A stretch of 64,000 nucleotides of DNA from Sphingomonas soli NBRC 100801 (GCF_001591025.1 NZ_BCTZ01000016.1:1-64000); one strand, 5' to 3'. Numbered from the stretch's first letter, positions 25,400-34,385 are shown. Numbers and translations: made by a program. Notes: generated by a model from the letters alone, not told the origin.

Positions 25400-26914
25400 C
25401 TAGCCTACGCCCTCGAGCGCTTTCTGCCGGCGGCGCTGGACCGAGCTGCCGATGCCCATCGCTTCGCGATATTTGGCAACGGTGCGCCGCGCGATATCGA
25501 AGCCCTTCTCACGCAGCATGTCGACGAGCGTGTCGTCGGACAGAATAGCCTTGGGCGATTCCGCCTGGATCATCGCGCGGATCGCCGATTTGACCGCCTC
25601 CGCCGAAACCGCGTCGCCGCCATCGGCTGACTGGATCGCCGAGGTGAAGAAATATTTGAGCTCGAACAGCCCGCGCGCGCAGCTCAGATATTTGTTGCTG
25701 GTGACGCGGCTCACGGTCGATTCGTGCATCTCTATCGCCTCGGCCACCTGGCGCAGCGTCATCGGGCGCAAATGCGCGACGCCCTTCAGGAAAAACGCTT
25801 CCTGCTGCTTCACGATCTCGCTCGCCACCTTGATGATCGTGCGCTGGCGCTGGTCCAGCGCCTTGACCAGCCAGTTGGCGCTGGCGAGCATGTCCGACAT
25901 CCAGGCCTTGCTCGTCTTGTCCTGCGCCCCGCTCGAAATCTCGGCATAATAAGCGCGGTTGACCAGCACCTTGGGCAGCGTCGCCGCGTTGATCTCGACG
26001 GCCCAGCCCATGCCGCGCCGCGCGACGAAGATGTCGGGCGTGACCGCCAGCGCGGGTTCGCCGCCGAAGCAGCAGCCGGGCTTGGGATCGTAATTGCGCA
26101 ATTCGCGGATCATGTCCGCCAGATCTTCGTCGTCCACGTCGCAGATGCGCCGCAGCCGCGCCATGTCGCCGCGCGCGACCAGCTCCAGATTGTCGATCAG
26201 CCGCGCCATGCACGGATCATAGCGATCTGCTTCCTTGGCCTGGAGTGCCAGGCATTCGGCCAGGCTGCGCGCGCCCACGCCGGTGGGGTCGAAGGTCTGG
26301 ACGACGCGCAGCACGTCCTCGACCCGCGCCAGCGCGACGTTCAGCCGGTTGGCGATGTCGAGCAGCGGCACGGTCAGATATCCGGCCTCGTCGATCTGGT
26401 CGATCAGGTGCGCGGCGATGAACAGGTCGGCACCCGAAATGCTCGCGCCTGCCTGCGCCATCAGATGGTCGGCCAGGCTCAGCGCGTCGCTCGCCATATT
26501 GTCGAAATCGGGGCCGTCTTCCGGCATGCCGCCGCCGCCACTGCTGCCGCCGGTCATCCCCAGCCCGCCATCCAGCCCGCCAATGCTGTCGGAGGCGCTG
26601 TCATGGTGGAAGGTCTCGGCCGAGAAATCCACGTCGAGCGCGGCTTCATTGTTGGCTTCGCCGCCGCTGTTCAGCAGTTCGGCGGCATCGGCGGGGCCAT
26701 CGCGCTCCTCATATTCGGGCGCGGGTTCGGGTTCGCGCGCATCGCCATCGTCGCCCGCTTGCGCTTCGAGGAGCGGGTTTTTGTCGAGTTCCTCGGCGAT
26801 GAAGGTCTCGATCTCCAGGTTCGACAGTGCCAGCAGCTTGATCGCCTGCTGGAGCTGCGGCGTCATCACCAGCGATTGCGACTGCCGCAGATCGAGGCGG
26901 GGCGCGAGACTCAT
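25400..26914 (-). CDS. rpoN: RNA polymerase sigma-54 factor
   Basis: A 504-residue sigma factor. Region I begins with the Gln-rich activator-contact helix (SLVMTPQLQQAIKLLALSN), then an acidic linker, the core-binding and DNA-crosslink region, a helix-turn-helix (MHESTVSRVTSNKY) and the C-terminal RpoN box ARRTVAKYREAM. It lies four bases after lptB, the same order (lptA-lptB-rpoN) as in gammaproteobacteria, but hpf and ptsN, which follow in many genomes, are not next. Sigma-54 needs an AAA+ activator; none is in the window. Confidence 0.96.
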   Translation of the reverse strand: MSLAPRLDLRQSQSLVMTPQLQQAIKLLALSNLEIETFIAEELDKNPLLEAQAGDDGDAREPEPAPEYEERDGPADAAELLNSGGEANNEAALDVDFSAETFHHDSASDSIGGLDGGLGMTGGSSGGGGMPEDGPDFDNMASDALSLADHLMAQAGASISGADLFIAAHLIDQIDEAGYLTVPLLDIANRLNVALARVEDVLRVVQTFDPTGVGARSLAECLALQAKEADRYDPCMARLIDNLELVARGDMARLRRICDVDDEDLADMIRELRNYDPKPGCCFGGEPALAVTPDIFVARRGMGWAVEINAATLPKVLVNRAYYAEISSGAQDKTSKAWMSDMLASANWLVKALDQRQRTIIKVASEIVKQQEAFFLKGVAHLRPMTLRQVAEAIEMHESTVSRVTSNKYLSCARGLFELKYFFTSAIQSADGGDAVSAEAVKSAIRAMIQAESPKAILSDDTLVDMLREKGFDIARRTVAKYREAMGIGSSVQRRRQKALEGVG

Positions 26915-26917
26915 GGA

Positions 26918-27694
26918 TTACAGCTCGAAGCTCTCGCCCAGGTACAGCCGCCGCACATTCTCGTCCTTGACGAGATCTTCGGGCGAGCCTGCGAAGAGCA
27001 CCCGGCCGTCATAGATGATGTAGCCGCGATCGACGATGTCGAGCGTCTCGCGCACATTATGATCGGTGATCAGCACGCCGATCCCGCGCGATTTCAGCTC
27101 GACGATCAGATCGCGAATGTCGCTGATCGAAAGCGGATCGATGCCGGCGAACGGCTCGTCGAGCAGCATGATCGTCGGGTCGGCGGCCAGCGCGCGGGCG
27201 ATCTCGGCGCGGCGGCGCTCGCCGCCCGAAAGCGCCATAGACGGCGCGTCGCGCAGCCTGGTCAGCCCGAACTCTTCCAGAAGCTGGTCCAGCCTGCGCT
27301 GGCGCGCGGCCTTGTCCGGCTCGGCGAGTTCGAGCACCGCCAGGATGTTCTTCTCGACCGTCAGCCCGCGAAAGATCGACGTCTCCTGCGGCAGATAGCC
27401 GAGGCCCAGGATCGCGCGGCGGTACATGGGCAGCTTGGTGATGTCCTCGCCGTCCAGCATGATGCGGCCGCTATCCGGCTTCACCAGCCCCATCACCGAA
27501 TAGAAGCTGGTGGTCTTGCCCGCACCGTTGGGGCCGAGCAGCCCCACCACCTCGCCGCGCGCCACCGACATGGAAACGTCGGTCAGCACCACGCGCTTGT
27601 CATAGGATTTGGCGATCGAAACGACCGCCAGGCCCTTGTCGGGCACCGGCGCCGGATCGGCCACGGTCGCTTCCTGGATTGTTGCGTCGCTCAT
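26918..27694 (-). CDS. lptB: LPS export ABC transporter ATPase LptB
   Basis: A 258-residue ABC ATPase that powers LPS extraction from the inner membrane with LptF and LptG (not in the window). Walker A is [11 protein letters not shown]-loop LPQETSIFRG, signature ALSGGERRRAEIAR and Walker B IMLLDEPFAGID. The protein continues closely to LptB_RH (VRETLDIVDRGYIIYDG...). The ATG giving MSDATIQ has AGGGA six bases upstream; an earlier ATG has no site. Downstream of lptA by about 115 bases, which hold no obvious gene. Confidence 0.95.
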   Translation of the reverse strand: MSDATIQEATVADPAPVPDKGLAVVSIAKSYDKRVVLTDVSMSVARGEVVGLLGPNGAGKTTSFYSVMGLVKPDSGRIMLDGEDITKLPMYRRAILGLGYLPQETSIFRGLTVEKNILAVLELAEPDKAARQRRLDQLLEEFGLTRLRDAPSMALSGGERRRAEIARALAADPTIMLLDEPFAGIDPLSISDIRDLIVELKSRGIGVLITDHNVRETLDIVDRGYIIYDGRVLFAGSPEDLVKDENVRRLYLGESFEL

Positions 27695-27809
27695 ACTGGG
27701 TCCCTGCATGGACGGTCTTGGTTATCCGATTCTTACCGGCCGGACATTTGGCAAGATTCCTGCATGAACTTCGCGGTCAAGGGAAGGCCCGCTGCGCCGT
27801 ACCGAGAAA

Positions 27810-28370
27810 TTACTGCTTGGGGGCGGGGGTCGCGGTGCCGCGCTGGGGCACGGAGAACCGGCCGGTCACGCGCCCGCCCGAGCTTTGCACGCCGGTGCCG
27901 CCCGTGCTGCCGCCGCTCACGCCCGAGCCATCGATCGTCGCGCGGCCGGTGTCGAGGTTGATCGACAGCCGCCCGCCCGAGACATTGTTGGCGCCCTGCT
28001 TCAGCGTCACGCCGCCCACCATGGTGATGACGCGGCGGTTGAGGTCATAGACGGCATAGCTGGATCGCGCGGTCTGGTCCGGTCGCGAAACCGTCACGCC
28101 GCCCGATGCGTCGAGCCGCGAGACCTGCGGCGAACCGTTCGCGATCTGCCCCGTATAGGTCACCGTCATCCGCGCGGCAGTCAGCGTCATTTCGGCCTGG
28201 GTGATGCGCACATTGCCGGTCAGCAGCACCCGATTTGCGCGATCCTGCAGCTCGATATGGTCCGACGAGAAGTCGATCGGGGCCGAGCTGTCGTGGCGCG
28301 TCTGCGCGGCTGCGGGGGCCGCTGCGAGCGCCAGCGCCGTGGCGGCGAGGAAGAAAAGGCGGGTCATCAT
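27810..28370 (-). CDS. lptA: LPS transport periplasmic protein LptA
   Basis: A 186-residue periplasmic bridge protein with signal peptide (FFLAATALALAAAPAAAQ) and OstA-type beta-jellyroll repeats: IDFSSDHIELQDRANRVLLT, TGNVRITQAEMTLTAARM and GGVTLKQGANNVSGGRLSI. It carries LPS across the periplasm in the Lpt machine. The start overlaps the lptC stop as ATGA, so the two are translationally coupled. The C-terminal 30 residues are Gly/Ser/Thr-rich and likely disordered. Confidence 0.9.
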   Translation of the reverse strand: MMTRLFFLAATALALAAAPAAAQTRHDSSAPIDFSSDHIELQDRANRVLLTGNVRITQAEMTLTAARMTVTYTGQIANGSPQVSRLDASGGVTVSRPDQTARSSYAVYDLNRRVITMVGGVTLKQGANNVSGGRLSINLDTGRATIDGSGVSGGSTGGTGVQSSGGRVTGRFSVPQRGTATPAPKQ

Positions 28371-29011
28371 GGCCTATTTGCTCTTCTGGGATATATGCGC
28401 AAGCGCGCATTGCCATCGAGCGAGACAGTTCGCTTCTCCAGATCGGCGGTCAGCTTGTTGCCGCTGAACAGGCCCATCGGGGTGGTGCCGGTCACGGCGC
28501 CGCCGCTCTCCATCCGCCGGGTCTTCAGGTCGACCGTCGCGTCGTGCGTATCGAGCGTATAGCCGTCGCTGGTCTTGAACTGGATCGGGCCCTGGATCGA
28601 GACCTGTTCGCTGTTCATGTTGTAGCGGCCCTGCTGCGCCACGATGGAGGCGGGCCCTTCGGGAAGCTGGATCTGCGCGTTGAGGTCGCGGAGCTGGACG
28701 ATCGGCTCGGCCGAGCTTTGCTGGACCGCTTCGCCGGCATGGAGGCGGAAGGGCTGGCCCTTCGAATCCTGGCCACGATACACCGCCGAATCGATCCGCA
28801 GCCTTTCGCGGGCGATTTCGACGCGATTCTTGTCGAGCACGAAGCTCAGCTCGCCCCCGGTAAACAGCGGCGCCAGCACCAGGAACGCGCTCAGCACCGC
28901 AATCCCGACCGGCAGGATCCACAGCGCGCTCCGCACCAACCGGTCATGACTGCTCCCGGGATGTGCCCAGGCGCGCTTCTGCGAGAGAACTCGGGCGGCT
29001 ATTTCAGACAT
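28367..29011 (-). CDS. lptC: LPS export protein LptC
   Basis: A 214-residue bitopic inner-membrane protein. One membrane helix lies at about residues 29-50 (LWILPVGIAVLSAFLVLAPLF), followed by a periplasmic LptC/OstA-like beta domain. It links the LptBFG complex to LptA. It precedes lptA with a four-base overlap and follows rnd by 29 bases. The order rnd-lptC-lptA-lptB-rpoN suggests a single transcript. Confidence 0.88.
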   Translation of the reverse strand: MSEIAARVLSQKRAWAHPGSSHDRLVRSALWILPVGIAVLSAFLVLAPLFTGGELSFVLDKNRVEIARERLRIDSAVYRGQDSKGQPFRLHAGEAVQQSSAEPIVQLRDLNAQIQLPEGPASIVAQQGRYNMNSEQVSIQGPIQFKTSDGYTLDTHDATVDLKTRRMESGGAVTGTTPMGLFSGNKLTADLEKRTVSLDGNARLRIYPRRANRP

Positions 29012-29040
29012 GCGCCATGTTCCCGCAGAACCGGAAGGCG

Positions 29041-29661
29041 TTATGCGTGGGCAAAGATATCGACCTCCGGCCAGCCGGCGAGATCGAGTTCCGCGCGCCA
29101 GGGCAGGAAGTCGAAACAGGATTGGGCGAGCTGCATGCGTCCTTCACGCTCGAGACGCTTGTCGAGTTCCACTTTCATCTGATGAAGAAAGCGAACGTCA
29201 GAGGCGGCATAGTCTTTTTGCGCGTCCGAAAGCTGGGGCCCGCCCCAATCGGAGGATTGCTGCTGCTTGGAGACTTCCTGCTGGCAAAGCTCGCGAACCA
29301 GGTCCTTCAGCCCATGCCGGTCGGTATAGGTGCGCACCAGCCGGCTGGCGATCTTCGTGCAGTAAACCGGCGCGGCGGTGACGCCCAGATAATGGCGGAT
29401 CGCGGCCAGATCGAAGCGGGCGAAATGATAGAGCTTGAGCCGGCCGGGATCGGCCAGCACCGCGCGAAGGTTCGGCGCGGCATAATCCGATTCCGGCCCG
29501 AAGCGCACGAGATGCTCGTCGCCATTCCCGTCCGACAACTGGACGACGCACAGCCGATCACGCGCCGTGATCAGTCCCATCGTCTCGGTATCGACGGCAA
29601 TCGATGCGCCCGGTGCGAATACGCCCTCGGGCAGGTCTTCTTCGTGGAAATAAACGGTCAT
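29041..29661 (-). CDS. rnd: Ribonuclease D (short form)
   Basis: A 206-residue DEDDy 3'-5' exonuclease: Exo I ASIAVDTETMGL, Exo II KLYHFARFDLAAI, Exo III with DYAASDVRFLHQM (Tyr and Asp). It lacks the HRDC domain of full-length RNase D, the common alphaproteobacterial form. Role: 3'-end trimming of tRNA and other stable RNAs. It stands between terC (31 bases) and lptC in a minus-strand cluster. Confidence 0.9.
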   Translation of the reverse strand: MTVYFHEEDLPEGVFAPGASIAVDTETMGLITARDRLCVVQLSDGNGDEHLVRFGPESDYAAPNLRAVLADPGRLKLYHFARFDLAAIRHYLGVTAAPVYCTKIASRLVRTYTDRHGLKDLVRELCQQEVSKQQQSSDWGGPQLSDAQKDYAASDVRFLHQMKVELDKRLEREGRMQLAQSCFDFLPWRAELDLAGWPEVDIFAHA

Positions 29662-29692
29662 GGCGTTCGCCTAGCCCCGTTGACGCCTCGCC

Positions 29693-30496
29693 TCAATGCT
29701 TGTCCGCGTCTGCGGCCCTCTTTGCCTTTGCGCGCCGGGACCAGATGTTGAGGCCCTCGACTGCAGCCGAAAAGCCCATTGCGGCGTAGATATAGCCCTT
29801 CGGCACATGTGCGCCAAAAGCCTCGGCGATCAACACCATGCCGATCATCAGCAGGAAGCCCAGCGCGAGCATTACCACGGTGGGGTTGCGATTGATGAAC
29901 TCGGCCAGCGGATCGGCCGCCAGCAGCATCACGACCACGGCGAAGATCACCGCGACATACATGATCTCGACATGCTCGGTCATGCCCACCGCGGTCAGGA
30001 TCGAATCGATCGAGAATACGATGTCGAGCAGCAGAATCTGCACGATCGCCGCCGCGAAGGTCATCTGCAAAACCTTGTTCTTGTCGAGCAGGTCGTCGGT
30101 ATCGTTCGCATCCGAATCGACCGAGTGATGGATCTCCGTCGTCGCCTTCCACATCAGGAACAGGCCGCCCGCCAGCAATATCAGGTCGCGCCACGAAAAG
30201 GCGGTTTCGAACGCCGGCTCGCCATGCGCGTTGAGCGGGCCGCTAATGCCCAGATCGAATACCGGATGCACCAGTCCCACGATCCAGGCGATCATGGTGA
30301 GCAGTCCCAGCCGCATCACCAGCGCAAGCGAAATGCCGATACGGCGCGCCTTTTGCCGCTGTTCCACGGGCAATTTGTTGGAGAGAATCGAAATGAAGAT
30401 CAGATTGTCGATCCCCAGCACCACCTCCATGACGATGAGGGTGACGAGCGCCGCCCAGGCGGCGGGGCTGGCTAGCAATTCGATAATCGAGTCCAT
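29693..30496 (-). CDS. TerC/Alx-family membrane protein
   Basis: A 267-residue integral membrane protein of the TerC family with seven or more hydrophobic segments. The paired acidic motifs are [13 protein letters not shown] and [17 protein letters not shown], and residues DxN and DSI are characteristic. Members are linked to manganese handling or metal loading of exported proteins and to tellurite resistance. The start is the ATG giving MDSIIELL; the ribosome site is weak. The loop with [10 protein letters not shown] is acidic. Divergent from the cold-shock gene. Confidence 0.88.
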   Translation of the reverse strand: MDSIIELLASPAAWAALVTLIVMEVVLGIDNLIFISILSNKLPVEQRQKARRIGISLALVMRLGLLTMIAWIVGLVHPVFDLGISGPLNAHGEPAFETAFSWRDLILLAGGLFLMWKATTEIHHSVDSDANDTDDLLDKNKVLQMTFAAAIVQILLLDIVFSIDSILTAVGMTEHVEIMYVAVIFAVVVMLLAADPLAEFINRNPTVVMLALGFLLMIGMVLIAEAFGAHVPKGYIYAAMGFSAAVEGLNIWSRRAKAKRAADADKH

Positions 30497-30707
30497 GGGC
30501 CATGCTGTGCCGTGCGGCAAAGCGTGGCGCAAGCGCCGCAGTTAACATTAGTTCGGCAGAATCAAGGCGAATTTCGTTCGCGCGCTGTCCGGTTTTGGGC
30601 TATGGCCGATTCTCGGCATGGTCTGTGTGCCTGGAATATCTATGCGCTTTCGTCCGGCGCATGGGTTTTGACTTTGATTTTGGGCGAACCGGGAAGACGA
30701 ACAGGGC

Positions 30708-31472
30708 ATGAGTTTCGATAGAGGGCGTCGCGGGGATCGCGGCGGACGTGGCCGCGACAAGCGCGACGGTTTTGGCGGCGACGATAGCTTCGGCGGCGGC
30801 TTTGGCGGCGGTGACCGCTTCGGCGGTGGCGGTTTTGGCGGCGGTGACCGTTTCGGTGGCGGTGATCGCTTCGGCGGCGGCGGCGGTGGCGGCGGTTATC
30901 GCGGCGGCGGCGGCGGCGGTTTTGGCGGCGGTGGCCGCGGCATGCCCCCCCAGGTCGTTGGCGAAGCGACCGGCGTAGTGAAATTCTTCAATGCGCAGAA
31001 GGGATTCGGCTTCGTCGTTCGCGATGATGGCGGCGAAGACGTCTTCGTTCACATTTCGGCAGTCGAGCAGGCGGGCCTCACCGGTCTCGCCGAAGGACAG
31101 CCGCTGGGCTTCACGCTCGTCGATCGCGGCGGCCGCATTTCGGCTACCGAGCTCAAGATCGATGGCGATCCGCTTCCCGTCGAAGAGCGCGCCCCGCGCG
31201 AGGATCGCGGCGGCTTCGGCGGCGAGCGTTCTGGTGGCCCGCAGCGCCAGCTTACCGGCGAAAAGGCCAGCGGCACGGTCAAGTTCTTCAACGCGATGAA
31301 GGGCTTCGGCTTCATCCAGCGCGACGATGGACAGCCCGATGCTTTCGTTCACATCTCGGCCGTCGAGCGTGCGGGCATGCCCACGCTCAACGAAGGCGAC
31401 CGGCTTGAGTTCGAGCTCGAAGTCGATCGGCGCGGCAAATATGCTGCGGTGAACCTGACGCCGGGCAGCTAA
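30708..31472 (+). CDS. Two-domain cold-shock protein with glycine-rich RGG arm
   Basis: A 254-residue nucleic-acid-binding protein. The first 80 residues are almost only Gly, Arg, Phe, Asp and Tyr, with repeats of FGGGDRFGGG and GGGGYRGGGG. Then come two cold-shock domains, each with the RNP motifs: GVVKFFNAQKGFGFV...DVFVHISAVE and GTVKFFNAMKGFGFI...DAFVHISAVE. Two-domain CspA relatives bind single-stranded RNA and DNA, and the arm could drive condensation or annealing. A 210-base gap to the divergent terC gene holds its promoter region; the ribosome site (CAGGG) is close to the ATG. A terminator follows. Confidence 0.93.
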   Translation: MSFDRGRRGDRGGRGRDKRDGFGGDDSFGGGFGGGDRFGGGGFGGGDRFGGGDRFGGGGGGGGYRGGGGGGFGGGGRGMPPQVVGEATGVVKFFNAQKGFGFVVRDDGGEDVFVHISAVEQAGLTGLAEGQPLGFTLVDRGGRISATELKIDGDPLPVEERAPREDRGGFGGERSGGPQRQLTGEKASGTVKFFNAMKGFGFIQRDDGQPDAFVHISAVERAGMPTLNEGDRLEFELEVDRRGKYAAVNLTPGS

Positions 31473-31492
31473 GCCTTAGCGGACAGCAAACG

Positions 31493-31524
31493 AAGGGCCG
31501 GGGGGAAACCCTCGGCCCTTTTGT
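31493..31524. terminator. Rho-independent terminator between the cold-shock and ligase genes
   Basis: AAGGGCCG / CGGCCCTT form an 8-bp stem around a G- and A-rich loop and are followed by TTTTGTTTT on the plus strand. It ends the cold-shock gene and shields the convergent ligase gene. Confidence 0.85.
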
Positions 31525-31542
31525 TTTGCCTTACGGCCGGAG

Positions 31543-33120
31543 TCAGGTGACCAGCCGTCGCAATCCCTCGATCGTATCCGCCTCGCTGGCCGGCTTGTCG
31601 GTGCGGATGCGGCTGATACGCGGAAAGCGCATCGCCAGCCCCGATTTGTGCCGCTTCGATTCGTGGATCGAATCGAATGCGACTTCCAGCACCAGCGTCT
31701 TGTCGGTCTCGCGCACCGGCCCAAAGCGGGCGGCGGTGTGGTTCCGCACATAGCGATCGAGCCATTTGAGTTCGTCGTCGGTAAAGCCGAAATAGGCCTT
31801 GCCCACCGGGAGCAATTCGCCCTGCTCGGTCCAGGCACCGAAAGTGAAATCCGAGTAGAAGGATGATCGCTTGCCCGATCCGCGCTGCGCATACATCAGC
31901 ACGCAATCAGCATTGAGCGGATCGCGTTTCCATTTGTACCACAGGCCCACGCGCCGTCCGGTGACATAGGGGGCATCGCGGCGCTTGAGCATCACGCCCT
32001 CGATCGCGGCGTCGCGTGCGCCCGCGCGGATTTCCTCAAGCGCTGGGAAATCCTGTGCTTCGATCAGCGGTGATACGTCGAAGTGCTCTGGATCGAGCGG
32101 GACCGCGAACGCCTCCAGGCGCGCTCGGCGCTCAGTCCAGCCGAGCGTGCGCAGGTCTTCCGGGCCATCGAACAATATGTCGTACAGCCGCACAAAGGCC
32201 GGATATTCCGCCAGCGTCTTCGCGCTCACCAGCTTGCGCCCCAGCCGCTGCTGAAGCGCATTGAAGCTCCCTGCTTCCCCGCCCTGCGCATTGCCCTTCA
32301 CGAGCAATTCGCCATCGAGCACACCCGGCGTACGAAACCGCGTCGCCACTTCTGGGAAACTATGCGTGATGTCGTCGCCCGCCCGGCTGTATAGCCGCGT
32401 CTCCCCGGCGACATGGACAAGCTGCACCCGGATGCCGTCCCATTTCCACTCGGCGGCATAGTCATCCATGCTGACTTGCGCTTCTTCGAGCGGGTGCGCG
32501 AGCATGAATGGGCGAAAGACCGGAACGTTCTGCGCGGTCGGCTGCGGATGCGTGCCCTCCGCCCAGCCGAACAGGCTGGCATAAGGCGGGGCAAGTCCGT
32601 GCCACACCTCCTCGACCGCCTCGACATCCAGCTCAAAGGCTTGCGCCAGTGCGGTCTTGGCCAGCCGTGCCGAAACGCCCGCCCTCAGCGCGCCCATCGC
32701 CAGCTTGAGAAGCGCGAAGCGCTCATCCGCTTCCAGCCGGTCGAGCATCGATGCCAGCGCCTCGGGCGCGTCGGACTTGCTGATGCTGCCAAGCCTGTCC
32801 ACCACCTGGGCCAGCGTCAGCGGTTCGCTTGCGTCGGGCGGGATAGCCGGCTCGGGCCACAGCAAGGCGATCGTCTCTGCGGTATCGCCCACAAAATCGC
32901 GGCTCATTCTATAAAGGATGGGATCGACACGCTCTTCGATCAGCGCGCGTACCAGAGCCGGCTTGATCGCGGGCAGGTCGAGCGTCCCGGTAAGCGCCGC
33001 CATCGCCCAGCCGCGATCCGGATCCGGCGTCTGGCGCAGATAATCCCCGATCAATCGCAGCTTGGCGTTGCGCGAGCGCGTGTAGATCAGTGCATCCAGT
33101 AGGTCGGCGAAAGCGCGCAT
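31543..33120 (-). CDS. ATP-dependent DNA ligase of the ligase-associated repair set
   Basis: A 525-residue ligase. The N-terminal half is the all-helical DNA-binding domain. Motif I has the adenylated Lys226 in EWKWDGIRVQL, followed by LYSRAGDDITHSFPE (motif Ia region), LDGELLVKG (III), EGVMLKRRDAPYVTGRR (IV) and WYKWKRD (V). The C-terminal OB fold ends with FDSIHESKRHKSGLAMRFPR. In many genomes this ligase is next to the Lhr-Core helicase and MBL exonuclease; here they are 7.3 kb away, with the lpt-rpoN cluster between. It is head to head with a metallophosphoesterase 66 bases upstream. Confidence 0.92.
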   Translation of the reverse strand: MRAFADLLDALIYTRSRNAKLRLIGDYLRQTPDPDRGWAMAALTGTLDLPAIKPALVRALIEERVDPILYRMSRDFVGDTAETIALLWPEPAIPPDASEPLTLAQVVDRLGSISKSDAPEALASMLDRLEADERFALLKLAMGALRAGVSARLAKTALAQAFELDVEAVEEVWHGLAPPYASLFGWAEGTHPQPTAQNVPVFRPFMLAHPLEEAQVSMDDYAAEWKWDGIRVQLVHVAGETRLYSRAGDDITHSFPEVATRFRTPGVLDGELLVKGNAQGGEAGSFNALQQRLGRKLVSAKTLAEYPAFVRLYDILFDGPEDLRTLGWTERRARLEAFAVPLDPEHFDVSPLIEAQDFPALEEIRAGARDAAIEGVMLKRRDAPYVTGRRVGLWYKWKRDPLNADCVLMYAQRGSGKRSSFYSDFTFGAWTEQGELLPVGKAYFGFTDDELKWLDRYVRNHTAARFGPVRETDKTLVLEVAFDSIHESKRHKSGLAMRFPRISRIRTDKPASEADTIEGLRRLVT

Positions 33121-33186
33121 GATAGGCGCAACATGGAACGCGGGCGGGGGTTCCCGCCAGCCGGATGGCTTGGTTACGCTCGCGGC

Positions 33187-34005
33187 ATGCTGAAGCGCCT
33201 CCTGATCGTGCTCGCCGCCTGCTTCCTTATGGGCATGGGGCTCGCGCTTTATGCCTATCTGGAGGCGCGCCGTGACCCGGTGGTGCGTGAGGCGAGTGTG
33301 TCGCTGCCGGGCTGGCCCGCAGGTTCGGCGCCGGTTCGCGTGGCGCTGATCAGCGATATTCATATCGGCGGCGTTGCGATGAGCCCGGAGCGGCTGACGC
33401 GGATCGTCGCGCAGATCAATGCGCTCAAGCCCGATCTGGTGATGATAGCGGGCGATTTCATCTCCGGTCACGCCAAGGGCAGCGCCGCGCGAACGGGTCC
33501 GCCGATGGTCGCCCCGCTCGCGGGGCTGAAGGCTCCGTTTGGCGTAGTTGCTGCGCTCGGCAATCACGATCACTGGACGGGACCTGCGGAGGTTGCGGCG
33601 TTGCTGGGCCGGGCCGGGATTGCCGTCGTCGAGAATGGCGCGGTCGAAAGGGGGCCGCTCGTGATCGGCGATGATTTCTCGCGGCACGCCGATGTGCGCG
33701 CGACGCATGCCGCGATGCGGCCGCTCGGGGGCGCTCGGGTCATGCTTACCCATTCGCCCGATATCGCGCCGAACCTGCCCGCCGACATCGCTTTGTTGTT
33801 CACGGGCCACACGCATTGCGGGCAGGTGGTGCTGCCTCTCTACGGCCCCCTTGTGTCGGTCAGCCGCTATGGCGAACGCTATCGTTGCGGGATACGGCGC
33901 GAGGGCGGGCGGACCGTCGTGACGACGGCGGGGCTCGGCACCAGCGGGGGGCCGTTCCGTCTCGGCGCGCCTCCCGATCTCTGGCTGCTTAACTTGGGCC
34001 CGTGA
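33187..34005 (+). CDS. Membrane-anchored metallophosphoesterase (YaeI/YkuE-like)
   Basis: A 272-residue calcineurin-type phosphoesterase. An N-terminal helix (LIVLAACFLMGMGLALYAYLE) anchors it. The metal motifs are SDIHIGG, AGDFISG, GNHDHW and FTGHTHCGQV, in order. Family members dephosphorylate lipid or nucleotide substrates at the membrane. It is longer than, and carries an anchor absent from, the small phosphoesterase of the ligase-associated set, so I do not assign it there. The start is the ATG giving MLKRLLI; an earlier in-frame start is less likely. Confidence 0.88.
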   Translation: MLKRLLIVLAACFLMGMGLALYAYLEARRDPVVREASVSLPGWPAGSAPVRVALISDIHIGGVAMSPERLTRIVAQINALKPDLVMIAGDFISGHAKGSAARTGPPMVAPLAGLKAPFGVVAALGNHDHWTGPAEVAALLGRAGIAVVENGAVERGPLVIGDDFSRHADVRATHAAMRPLGGARVMLTHSPDIAPNLPADIALLFTGHTHCGQVVLPLYGPLVSVSRYGERYRCGIRREGGRTVVTTAGLGTSGGPFRLGAPPDLWLLNLGP

Positions 34006-34068
34006 ATCGCGCTGGTGCGGCACGATGCACAGCGCTACGCTGGTGCTCCAACACCGGAGAGGTTTCCC

Positions 34069-34377
34069 ATGAAGATCGCACTATTTGCTGCCGCGGCGTT
34101 CGTTTGCCTGTCCCCCGCCGCCGCGTCGGCTCAGACCGCGCCGGCGCAGACCGCACCTGCCGCCAAGTTCAACCTCGACACCCCCATCGAAATGCTGGTG
34201 GCGGACGAGAAAGCGCACGCGGTGCTCACTGCAAACTTCGGCGGCGACATTGTCGAAAATCCCGCCTACGAAACCTTCAAGGCAATGAGCCTCAACGCCG
34301 TCGCCCCCTACGCCGCCGACAAGCTCCCGGCCGAATTGCTCAAGAAGATCGAAACGGATCTCGCGGCGATCAAGTAA
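34069..34377 (+). CDS. Small exported protein of unknown function
   Basis: A 102-residue protein with a signal peptide (FAAAAFVCLSPAAASAQ, cleavage near residue 22). The mature part NLDTPIEMLVADEKAHAVLTANFGG...LKKIETDLAAIK is a compact, mostly helical stretch. No family I can name with certainty. A GGAGAGG site precedes the ATG. A strong hairpin follows the stop. Confidence 0.7.
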   Translation: MKIALFAAAAFVCLSPAAASAQTAPAQTAPAAKFNLDTPIEMLVADEKAHAVLTANFGGDIVENPAYETFKAMSLNAVAPYAADKLPAELLKKIETDLAAIK

Positions 34378-34385
34378 TGTGCCGC

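Noticed and set aside
30708..30945. The repeated DNA in the cold-shock gene as a CRISPR-like array
   Set aside because: The repeats have no spacers, lie in frame in an obvious coding region and code for Gly/Arg/Phe repeats.
33187..34005. The metallophosphoesterase as the missing member (PdeM-type) of the ligase-associated repair set
   Set aside because: It has a membrane anchor, is longer than that family and matches the YaeI/YkuE pattern. Closeness to the ligase is suggestive but not enough.
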